64,000 bases of DNA, from NCBI RefSeq assembly GCF_033659955.1, contig NZ_JARUJP010000008.1, positions 105,838 through 169,837 of the forward strand, given 5' to 3'. The DNA is from Clostridium_AM tanneri (GTDB lineage Bacteria > Bacillota > Clostridia > Clostridiales > Clostridiaceae). The notes under the pieces are model-generated. The model had not been told where the DNA came from. It did not search any database and saw only the letters and a program-made list of their open reading frames with translations. Below, piece by piece: positions 42,916 through 50,484 of this stretch. Both the position numbers and the translations under genes were made by a program. How positions within the stretch are numbered: the first letter of the stretch is position 1; every line of letters begins with the position of its first letter.

Positions 42916-44970
42916 CTATCCTTCTAGATAGTTAGCAACAACTCTAACTGTAAGAGTACGGGCTGGAGGACAAGGATCATCATCAAATACGAAGCAGAAT
43001 TTACCAGAGTTTAAGCTAGGAATACAGTTTGGACCGTCACCAGTAAATAGTCTGCAAACCTTAATAGATATAAGTCTCTTTTGATCATCATAAACTAATA
43101 CCCCAATACTAACTTGCTTGTTTGGACAAAGGTTTCTTAGAGTAACATTTACATCTAAGAATCTACCTGTGCAGTTTAAAGTTATATTATCAAAGGTTTC
43201 TGATTTCTCCAATTCACATCTAGCATATACTACAGCTTTTTCATCTACAAAGCAACAAGGACAAGGTGTAGGGGTAGGAGCTGCAGTACTTGGAGCAGCA
43301 GTAGTCGGAGCAGCCGTTGTTGGAGCTGTGGTAGTTGGAGCTGCAGTAGTCGGTGCAGTCGTTGTTGGAGCTGTGGTAGTTGGAGCAGCAGTAGTTGGTG
43401 CAGTCGTTGTTGGAGCTGTGGTAGTCGGTGCAGGTATGCATTCTGTTTGAATAAAGAATACATCTGGATTTTGATTTCCATTTAAAACAAAACGGTTATC
43501 GCTCCAGCCATGATATAGCGTATTTCTAGGCCCAGCGATTATCTGATTATAGTCACCCATATAACATCCTGAAACAGCAGTATCAAAATTAGGATTAGTA
43601 ATTGGTACTGGTGAAAATACTGTGCTAACCTGACTTTCAGCACTTAAACCCTCTGTGATAGAAAAACTCTTTTTAAATAATGCAAAGGTATCATTTCCAG
43701 TGTCGCCTACATTATTGGGATCATTAAAGCGATTGTAGTGTATATGAGCTCTGCCGCAATTAAAAGCAACAGATGGGAAGAATTCAGTAGATATACTATT
43801 AGTAACTGGAGTTGTAGTCCAGCTATTACCACCATTAGTGCTGTAAGCTAGGAATATATTCGACTGAAACTCTTCTAAACTAACGCTAGCATTCCATACC
43901 GCGTAAAGTGTACCATCAGGGGCAACAGCAGCATGTGGGAACTCATTTATTCTAATGGATCTATTAAAATCTGGTGGAACAGCAATTACAAGTGTGTTAC
44001 AGGCTACAGCATTTCCAGCCTGAACAAAAGGACCTGAAACTAGCATTGGAGAACTAAAGTTAACACCTCCGTCTGTTGACTTAACCATATAGATGAAGCC
44101 ATCTAAAGAATTTAAATCAATTTGTTCATAGAATACATATATATTCCCACTATGATCTATTACTGGAAAAGAACCGGAAACATAGGTTGTTAAAGGATTT
44201 AGAGTAGTATGAGCTATAGTTTTACTTCCGATTATTTCTGTGGGAGTTGCACCTGTTGTAAATTTAGAGAACCTGATTGTTGTTAATTCCTGTGAACCCT
44301 GTTGTAGAAAATCACTCCAAGTAATATAGAGGGCCTGTGAGTCAGTTTGATTTTTATCAATACCAACGGTTATCCATTCTTTATCTTGAAGCCTATTTGG
44401 CAGAGATTGTCCCCTACCTACTACAATAGGATTATTAAATTGTAATGTTCTATTTGTATTATTTACTTGGGCAGTGTTAACAATTATTACAGATTCACCT
44501 GATGATAGCGTTCCAAGATGTCCATAGTAGAAAATTCCTTGATTATCTATTGCTATAACAGGATCTCCACCATTGTCTATAATATCTCCTCCTATAGGTA
44601 CGGAGCCGCAATCACACCAGGTAACCCCACTATCGCTTGAAAATCCATATCCTGAAAAACCTGTGGGAGCATCATTGGAGTCATTAAATCCAAAAAGAAT
44701 AAATTCGCCAAAGTAAGCTAAGCTTGTTTCACTTTGGGTTATATTTGGATACTCATTAGCATCTATGGAAGATGCGTTAACCTGTCTTTCACCAGGAGAA
44801 CCTGGACCTGAGTTGCCATTTCCGCAGTTAGGGCAAACATCGCCTGTAGGAACTATGTCTTTCGTTATTTTGGGGATTAAAGCACCTTTTTTAAAAGCTA
44901 AAGATGTTTCTGGTTCCAGTTTACTTAAAAGTTCAATGGCAAGTTTCTTTGGTACAATATTATCTGGCAA
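42916..44970 (-). CDS. BNR/sialidase-fold propeller protein with TTTAP stalk and ten-Cys C-terminal domain (B)
   Basis: A 684-residue protein. Residues ~60-510 have Asp-box motifs of six-bladed propellers (SSDSGVTW, STDGGVNF, STNGGNSW) and phrases such as AVAPDGTLYAVW, as in exo-sialidase-like proteins; catalytic arginines cannot be assigned. A stalk of about ten TTTAP/TTAAP units (about 513-562) and the ten-Cys domain follow. The start is TTG, nine bases after AAGGAG; the nearest ATG would cut the N-terminus. No signal peptide. May bind or process glycans on the spore surface. Confidence 0.8.
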   Translation of the reverse strand: MPDNIVPKKLAIELLSKLEPETSLAFKKGALIPKITKDIVPTGDVCPNCGNGNSGPGSPGERQVNASSIDANEYPNITQSETSLAYFGEFILFGFNDSNDAPTGFSGYGFSSDSGVTWCDCGSVPIGGDIIDNGGDPVIAIDNQGIFYYGHLGTLSSGESVIIVNTAQVNNTNRTLQFNNPIVVGRGQSLPNRLQDKEWITVGIDKNQTDSQALYITWSDFLQQGSQELTTIRFSKFTTGATPTEIIGSKTIAHTTLNPLTTYVSGSFPVIDHSGNIYVFYEQIDLNSLDGFIYMVKSTDGGVNFSSPMLVSGPFVQAGNAVACNTLVIAVPPDFNRSIRINEFPHAAVAPDGTLYAVWNASVSLEEFQSNIFLAYSTNGGNSWTTTPVTNSISTEFFPSVAFNCGRAHIHYNRFNDPNNVGDTGNDTFALFKKSFSITEGLSAESQVSTVFSPVPITNPNFDTAVSGCYMGDYNQIIAGPRNTLYHGWSDNRFVLNGNQNPDVFFIQTECIPAPTTTAPTTTAPTTAAPTTTAPTTTAPTTAAPTTTAPTTAAPTTAAPSTAAPTPTPCPCCFVDEKAVVYARCELEKSETFDNITLNCTGRFLDVNVTLRNLCPNKQVSIGVLVYDDQKRLISIKVCRLFTGDGPNCIPSLNSGKFCFVFDDDPCPPARTLTVRVVANYLEG
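43268..43434 (-). repeat. TTTAP/TTAAP-coding tandem repeat of gene B
   Basis: About eleven 15-base units with mixed TTTAP, TTAAP and STAAP; less uniform than in gene A. Confidence 0.9.
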
Positions 44971-45016
44971 TTTAATTCACTCCTTTAAAACTATGTGCAT
45001 CTGTTTATTAGCTAAA

Positions 45017-45073
45017 GCCTATCCGATATAACATTTTTCAGGTTTTTAGAATACCGATCGTGACCGGATAGGC
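45017..45073. repeat. Inverted repeat upstream of gene B
   Basis: Arms gcctatccg (45017-45025) and cggataggc (45065-45073) around 39 bases, about 50 bases before the TTG start. The gcct/aggc core recalls the repeats before genes C and D. Confidence 0.4.
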
Positions 45074-45141
45074 AATGTATAAGTTCCATATAAAGCTTGA
45101 GTTTAATATACAGAAGCTAGTAGTTAATATATTAAACTCCT

Positions 45142-45663
45142 TTATCTTTCTAAGTAGTTAGCAACAATTCTAACAGTAAGGGTGCGAGCTGGAGGACAAG
45201 GGTCATCGTCAAATACAAAGCAGAATCTGCCAGCATTTAGAGTTGGTATGCAGTTAGAACCGTCACCAGAAAATAATCTACAAACCTTCAAGGATAGTAG
45301 GGTGCTGCCTTCGTAAACTAATACTGCTACAGCAATACGCTTATTTGGACAAACATTTCTTAAGGTAACATTTACATCTAATAGTCTACCTGTGCAATCT
45401 AAGGTTACATTATTGAAGGTTTCTGTTTTTTCCAATTCGCATTTATCATATGTTATAGGTCTTTGCTCTGCAGAGCAACATGTGCAAGGTGCCTGAGTTG
45501 GTGCGGCAGTTGTTGGTCTGACAGTAGTAGGTCTGGAGGTTGTTGGTCTAGCAGTAGTCGGCCTAGCGGTGGTTGGGCAACAGCATTCTGAAGAGGTACT
45601 TATCTCCTCAAATCCTTCGTATAAAGGAGAATCGATATTTATTGCTTTACTATTTTCATCCAT
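45142..45663 (-). CDS. TTxRP-stalk protein with ten-Cys C-terminal domain (C)
   Basis: A 173-residue protein. The N-terminus MDENSKAINIDSPLYEGF matches that of protein D (MDGSEKIIKVNSPLYEEF), a shared leader-like motif. Residues 27-53 are Cys-Cys plus TTARP/TTSRP/TTVRP/TTAAP units. Residues 58-173 are the ten-Cys domain. All ten cysteines seen in A and B are kept. A full sigma-K-type promoter match lies 60-90 bases upstream. The Arg-containing stalk is a variation on the A and B stalks. Confidence 0.8.
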   Translation of the reverse strand: MDENSKAINIDSPLYEGFEEISTSSECCCPTTARPTTARPTTSRPTTVRPTTAAPTQAPCTCCSAEQRPITYDKCELEKTETFNNVTLDCTGRLLDVNVTLRNVCPNKRIAVAVLVYEGSTLLSLKVCRLFSGDGSNCIPTLNAGRFCFVFDDDPCPPARTLTVRIVANYLER

Positions 45664-45693
45664 AACGACATTATCCTTTCTTTAATTTTTTAG

Positions 45694-45729
45694 TGATATA
45701 TTAGGCAATAAGACTTGCCTAATATATCA
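45694..45729. repeat. Perfect 15-bp inverted repeat overlapping the promoter of gene C
   Basis: Arms tgatatattaggcaa (45694-45708) and ttgcctaatatatca (45715-45729), six-base loop. Its right arm overlaps the -10 element, so it may be an operator. A related, imperfect repeat (aggc..gcct, 48511-48538) lies at the same place before gene D. Confidence 0.7.
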
Positions 45730-45751
45730 TATGGCCAATAAATAATAATGT
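45725..45751 (-). promoter_or_regulatory. Sigma-K-like promoter of gene C
   Basis: On the minus strand AC (45751-45750), 16 bases, CATATGATA (45733-45725): full match to AC-N16/17-CATANNNTA. Confidence 0.6.
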
Positions 45752-45825
45752 TCACAAATTGTATAGGATTTACGTTTTTATTTACACAACATTAAAAGCT
45801 TATATTTAACTTAGCACTGCTAATT

Positions 45826-46773
45826 TTAAAATTTAATATCAAATTTATTAAAAAAGTAGTTTTCATCAAATTTCCGTCTACTAAAATAATCTCTTCTTTG
45901 TCTTAATAAATCTTCATTCAGCATTACTCGTGCTAAGGCTTCAGGAAACCCTGGAGTATCTTTTACCATGTCAAAGGCCCTAATTAGGTTTTCGATACCA
46001 AAATGGGAAAAGGCCATGCATAAGAAGTTGTGCATGAAATCTATGTGTGTCACACCATAGTTGTTAGTTAGTTTAAATAAGTGAATTACTTCAACAGAGG
46101 AGTCAACAACAATTTTATAGCCAAAGAGCCATAATTTTAATGAAATTTCCTCATCCTCTTTTCCCCAAACTTCAAAATGCCTTTCAAAGCCGCCAATAGT
46201 ATCAAAAGCAGTTTTACGTAGTCCGAAAGCCCCGCCAGGAGCCAGGGCAACTTCTTCACCGTCCCGTTTAGGTTTACCTAGCCAAGTAACTTGGAGCTTT
46301 TCACGCCAGGTTTCTCCGTAGCCTACGCCACCGCCTACGTTATCTTTAATTGCAGGAACTACAACATCAGCGTTGTTTTCTTCAAGAGTTTTTATAAGCT
46401 TGTCAAGCCAATAATCGGGAACTGTTACATGGGCATCACAGAAAAAGATATATTTACCGAGAGCATTGTCGCCACCCAAATTTCGTGCTGCTGATGGCCC
46501 TAAATCTTTTGATGTGAAAAGTCTTAGATTTGGGTAAACATCTCTATTATTGTTTATAAAATCACAGCTTCCGTCCGTTGAACCATCATCAACTACAATA
46601 ATCTCAAAAGATAGCTGATTTTTTGAATTCGTTATAGACTCCACCGTGTTTTTTAAGTTTACTGACTCATCCCTACAGGGAATAACTATAGAAACATCAT
46701 AAGTATAGGTGTTTTCAGCATTCAAAACATTGATTTTATCAAGCTCATTATCATAAAACATTTCTGAACTCAT
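45826..46773 (-). CDS. GT2/GT27-like glycosyltransferase (paralogue 2 of 3)
   Basis: A 315-residue GT-A enzyme with VSIVIPCRDE, IIVVDDGSTDGSC, YIFFCDAHVTVPDYWL, GGFERHFEVWGKEDEEISLKLW and VIHLFKLTN. The motif order and the DxH are as in paralogue 1. It lies inside the Cys-domain gene block and ends 163 bases before gene C, so coexpression and action on these proteins are plausible. AGGAGG site upstream of the ATG. Confidence 0.8.
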   Translation of the reverse strand: MSSEMFYDNELDKINVLNAENTYTYDVSIVIPCRDESVNLKNTVESITNSKNQLSFEIIVVDDGSTDGSCDFINNNRDVYPNLRLFTSKDLGPSAARNLGGDNALGKYIFFCDAHVTVPDYWLDKLIKTLEENNADVVVPAIKDNVGGGVGYGETWREKLQVTWLGKPKRDGEEVALAPGGAFGLRKTAFDTIGGFERHFEVWGKEDEEISLKLWLFGYKIVVDSSVEVIHLFKLTNNYGVTHIDFMHNFLCMAFSHFGIENLIRAFDMVKDTPGFPEALARVMLNEDLLRQRRDYFSRRKFDENYFFNKFDIKF

Positions 46774-46902
46774 AAAAATAAATTCCTCCAGTTATATTTC
46801 TAAAATCTTAAACAGAAAACATACTATTTAGGATAGACTTAGAAAGTACTATTTAATGCTATTTTCATAATTTGCTGTTTACCTAGATTTATAGGTTAGC
46901 AA

Positions 46903-47892
46903 CTAAAATTCAATATTGAATTTATCAAAGAACCAGTAATCATCGTATTTTCTTCTGGAGAGATAATCCTTTCTTTGCTTCATTAAATTTTCATTAGTCA
47001 GTGCTTTAGCAGCAGCTGTAGTAAAAAGTTTGTTTTGGCTTAAGGCAATTATAGCTTTAGAGAAGTTCTTATCACTGAAATGAAAATAGCAAAGGCATAA
47101 ATAATTGTACATGATATCTGCATAGGTGACTTTATAGGAATTGTTAACTTTAAAGAGATGAGCAATTTCCACGGAGGAGTCTACCACGATTTTATAACCG
47201 AACAACCATAGTTTTAGTGAAAGTTCTTGATCTTCAACACCATAAATTTGTAAATTATTATCAAAACCTTGCACAGATTCAAATACGTCTCGTTTTATTC
47301 CAAAAGCACATCCGGGAGCTAGGGGTATTTCTGCAGTATCTTCTGAGGGCTTATCAAGCCAAATAAAATTGAGTTTATTATTCCAGGTGCCACCATAACC
47401 CTTATAATCACTGCCTATGGACTTTACTGCTGGAACTATAGCTTGAGCATTTAGGTCATTTAGTGTTTTTACAAGTGTGTCCAGCCAATTGTCAGGAACT
47501 TCAATATGAGCATCACAAAAAAATAAATATTTGCCTTTTGAATTTATAGCACCTATATTTTTGCACTTTGCAGCTCCTATGGTATCTGAATATATAACAG
47601 TGATATTTCTATTAAGCTCTTCATTTTGTTTTAAAAAATCGCAGCTTCCATCAATTGACCCATCATCAACTATAATTATCTCAAATGTAAGATTATTTTT
47701 CGATTTAACAATAGATTGTATTGTCTTTTCTAAGTTATTAACTTCATTTCTTAATGCGATTATGATTGAAACATCAGGGGAAGCAAGAGTATCTTTAGGT
47801 AAGTTATTTATATTTTCTATCTGATAGTCTTCGTTAACTTCAACTGGAGTTGATTTTTTTCTATAGTCTAGAGATAACTTGTTTGAGAACAT
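46903..47892 (-). CDS. GT2/GT27-like glycosyltransferase (paralogue 3 of 3)
   Basis: A 329-residue GT-A enzyme: VSIIIALRNE, IIIVDDGSIDGSC, YLFFCDAHIEVPDNWL, GFDNNLQIYGVEDQELSLKLW and VEIAHLFKVN. Same fold as the paralogues at 32887 and 45826; the three share a C-terminal YLSRRKYD-like end (YFSRRKYDENYF in the first). I use the ATG behind GGAGG; a longer frame from 47913 would include that site. Position next to gene D supports a shared role. Confidence 0.8.
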   Translation of the reverse strand: MFSNKLSLDYRKKSTPVEVNEDYQIENINNLPKDTLASPDVSIIIALRNEVNNLEKTIQSIVKSKNNLTFEIIIVDDGSIDGSCDFLKQNEELNRNITVIYSDTIGAAKCKNIGAINSKGKYLFFCDAHIEVPDNWLDTLVKTLNDLNAQAIVPAVKSIGSDYKGYGGTWNNKLNFIWLDKPSEDTAEIPLAPGCAFGIKRDVFESVQGFDNNLQIYGVEDQELSLKLWLFGYKIVVDSSVEIAHLFKVNNSYKVTYADIMYNYLCLCYFHFSDKNFSKAIIALSQNKLFTTAAAKALTNENLMKQRKDYLSRRKYDDYWFFDKFNIEF

Positions 47893-48022
47893 CAGAGTAT
47901 TTCCTCCAATCATAATAAACTTATATTGTGATTTAATATAGTTGCTTATTAAAAGTCTGAGGCATTAAGCTCCAGACTTTCAAATATCGTATTAAATATA
48001 GAGGTGCTTATATTTCTAGGTA

Positions 48023-48481
48023 TTATCTTTCTAGGTAGTTTGAGACAACTCTTACAGTAAAAGTACGGGGGCCAGGGCAGGAGTAATTCTCATCAAATAC
48101 AAAGCAAAATCTTCCGGCACTTAGACTTGGTATACAGTTAGGTCCATTTCCGGTAAACAGTCTACAAACTTTGAAAGACAGAAGTCTATTCTGTTCATCA
48201 TAAACTAATACTCCTATGGCAACTAATTTATTTGGACAAATATTTCTTAAAGTAACGGCAACATCTAAGAACCTTCCAACACAATTTACTGTAGCCTCAA
48301 TATTTTCTTCTGCAACTAGTTCACACTTATCATAGTCAACTCTTCTTTCTGTTGAGAAACAACATGGACAAGGAGTTGGTGTTGGTACAGCAGTAGTTAT
48401 AACTTCCGAAATATATTCATCTGCAGCAAATTCTTCATATAATGGTGAGTTAACCTTTATTATTTTTTCACTTCCGTCCAT
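48023..48481 (-). CDS. Ten-Cys domain protein without stalk (D)
   Basis: A 152-residue protein: a short N-terminus with SPLYEEF, a brief TTAVPTPTP linker and the ten-Cys domain. CELVAEENIEATVNC replaces the more common CELEKSEAFDNITLNC, and ENYSCPGPRTF has one extra residue; all ten cysteines remain. It is the most diverged copy. I start at the Met that aligns with protein C; another ATG lies six bases upstream. It may be a stalkless, non-glycosylated partner in the same layer. Confidence 0.75.
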   Translation of the reverse strand: MDGSEKIIKVNSPLYEEFAADEYISEVITTAVPTPTPCPCCFSTERRVDYDKCELVAEENIEATVNCVGRFLDVAVTLRNICPNKLVAIGVLVYDEQNRLLSFKVCRLFTGNGPNCIPSLSAGRFCFVFDENYSCPGPRTFTVRVVSNYLER

Positions 48482-48507
48482 TAACATTCACTATCCTCTT
48501 ATTTAAT

Positions 48508-48540
48508 ATTTAGTAGGCTTATAACTTTGCCTAATAATAT
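48508..48540. repeat. Imperfect inverted repeat upstream of gene D
   Basis: TAGTAGGC...GCCTAATA with about ten bases between, 30-55 bases before the start. It has the same aggc/gcctaata core and placement as the perfect repeat before gene C. Confidence 0.45.
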
Positions 48541-48644
48541 AATATTAAAATCAGCTGCATTATGTTCAACATATAATGAAATTTTATAGAAAAGTTCCAA
48601 GGGACGATACAAAGGGTATGGTTATCAACAACAGATCTAGAAAT

Positions 48645-49493
48645 TTAATACTCATTTAGCCTTCTAATTAGTTCGAATATGGATATTATAATTACATCAT
48701 TTATATTATACTTGATAAGGTTATTCTGGTCATGATGTCTATTGTGACTACGATGTTTGCGATGTCTATCATGTCTACGATGTCTGTGACCTTTAATAGA
48801 TTTATCAGTTGTATCACTTTCATCTTTTATAATCAGATTAGATTCATTTTGAGTAATTTCCTCCTTGGAGCAATTTTTTAAGAACATATCTATGAGGTTG
48901 GTTAACACTGCCAAAATCAAATGAGAATTAGGTTTCATATTTATCCCCTCTTTTTTTCTTTTTTTCCTGTGGGAGAGATTTATTACACTAACGTCTTCTA
49001 CTATCTCAGCATTGTCTGTGGTTATAGTGTTATCATCTGTTGTAACAAAGCAACTTTTTTTATCTTCTTCACTTACACTAGAAGTTAGTTCAATGAAATT
49101 TGAAGAATTTTGCTCATCCTTATGGCATTCAGGTAAATCTATGAATATGTCTTCAATAGGTTGGCATGGCAAAGCTAAAGAGGCACCATCATTAGGTATA
49201 GGGCTATCACAGCAGTTGTAGCAGCCTTCGTCAGAGATACAATAAGGAGCTGAAGATATTAATGAATCTATGTAGCTGCAATTGAAGGGGCTGCAACTTA
49301 CTTGTGCATTTATATTTATTTTTTTCTCTACTTCACAGGAAGAAAAGGACACATCATAAGTATTGCAGTCTGGTAAATATGAACACATATTAACAGATAC
49401 ATCTATTTTTTTATATGTTTCACAGTTAAGTAAGTTAACTGACTTCTCATTATATTGACTTGGTTTATTACAGTTTGGTGATTTGTTTTTCAT
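48645..49493 (-). CDS. Cys-rich protein with basic His/Arg-rich C-terminus, candidate spore-coat protein
   Basis: A 282-residue protein of unknown family. The first ~110 residues have many cysteines and two motifs (NCETYKKIDVSVNMC, SCEVEKKININAQVSC) that mimic the CELEK...LNC segment of the ten-Cys domain. The middle (about 110-180) is acidic. Near residue 186 is KRKKEG, then a hydrophobic helix, then a cluster of His and Arg (about 233-262) such as GHRHRRHDRHRKHRSH. Such basic tails occur in spore-coat proteins. A weak sigma-K-like site (AC-N17-CATATACTG) lies upstream. Confidence 0.65.
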   Translation of the reverse strand: MKNKSPNCNKPSQYNEKSVNLLNCETYKKIDVSVNMCSYLPDCNTYDVSFSSCEVEKKININAQVSCSPFNCSYIDSLISSAPYCISDEGCYNCCDSPIPNDGASLALPCQPIEDIFIDLPECHKDEQNSSNFIELTSSVSEEDKKSCFVTTDDNTITTDNAEIVEDVSVINLSHRKKRKKEGINMKPNSHLILAVLTNLIDMFLKNCSKEEITQNESNLIIKDESDTTDKSIKGHRHRRHDRHRKHRSHNRHHDQNNLIKYNINDVIIISIFELIRRLNEY

Positions 49494-49668
49494 TTTAAAT
49501 CTCCTTTATCAATCACTTAAAACAAAAGAACTTATAATTACAGTATATGAATATATATTGCATTAAGTTACTCACTAATATAATTTTTATAAGTATGCGA
49601 TATTATATTTAGTATCTTATATAGTAATAGGGCGCTGAAATTGGTATGGTGGTAACTGCGTATAAAAA

Positions 49669-49728
49669 TAAGGGCTATATCCAAAGATGAATTTCATGAA
49701 GACTTTTGAAATCCATCTTGATACAGCC
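49669..49728 (-). terminator. Terminator of the GT-A/GT10 gene pair
   Basis: Long near-perfect hairpin: agggct..tatc..gatg..atttca on one side, tgaaatccatcttgatacagccct on the other (two short quotes joined by the same arm). T-rich sequence follows on the minus strand. Confidence 0.75.
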
Positions 49729-49750
49729 CTACTAAGAATATATAGCTATA

Positions 49751-50482
49751 TTACTTATACATTAACCCTTCTAGATTAGAATAAGCTCGTCTATGAGCAT
49801 ATATAATTTGATTAGGATTCATATTAATACCTCGCCATTCTCCATATATATAAATATCCTGTCTAGGAACCCTGTTTCTGCAGCAAAGAATGGAGTAAAT
49901 ACTTTGATCATGTCTGTGATTTGTATGATTACCGAAAACAGCATCTTTAAGCTTTGAGAACTTAAAGGCCTCATCTACATAGGAACTTTGATATTTTCCA
50001 TTAACCTTATAGCCTTGCATTCCTGCCCAAATTTGAAGATATTGTTTTTCTTCTTCTGTGGCATTCATTATTTCAAAACACTTATCGTGGGTATAAACAT
50101 AGTTTGGATGGTAGTCGCCTACAATGAGAATATCGTCATTTTCAATAATATCATATAGGCATTTAATATTTTTTACGGTTACAGCACCGGAATCCATGTA
50201 TAGTATTAGGTTACCATAGTTTCCGGCATCCTTAATAACATAAGGCTTCCAGGCAAATTGCTTTGGAGTTAAATATTCCTGAAAATAAGAATCATCTAAA
50301 TTAAATTCCATAACCTGAACCTTCTGTAAACTGTTAAGCTGCTCTTTTTCATCCTCAGTAAGACCTAAATTATATACAAGTATTTTATCAACATCATTAA
50401 AGCTTAGTCGATGAATACTAGCTATTAAGGTTAAACAAGCATTAAAATATGCTGAGTTACAGGCAGTGGCTAAAACATTCAT
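49751..50482 (-). CDS. GT-A-like glycosyltransferase (DUF1647-like)
   Basis: A 243-residue protein with the layout of a GT-A enzyme: LATACNSAYFNACLTLIAS at the start, KILVYNLGL strand, FAWKPYVIKDAGNYGNLILYMDSG in the middle where other enzymes have a DxD, and a late RHDQSIYSILC motif. I associate it with the DUF1647 group, but the classical DxD is MDSG here. Two bases after the GT10 stop, so one transcript. Donor and acceptor unknown. Confidence 0.6.
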   Translation of the reverse strand: MNVLATACNSAYFNACLTLIASIHRLSFNDVDKILVYNLGLTEDEKEQLNSLQKVQVMEFNLDDSYFQEYLTPKQFAWKPYVIKDAGNYGNLILYMDSGAVTVKNIKCLYDIIENDDILIVGDYHPNYVYTHDKCFEIMNATEEEKQYLQIWAGMQGYKVNGKYQSSYVDEAFKFSKLKDAVFGNHTNHRHDQSIYSILCCRNRVPRQDIYIYGEWRGINMNPNQIIYAHRRAYSNLEGLMYK

Positions 50483-50484
50483 TA

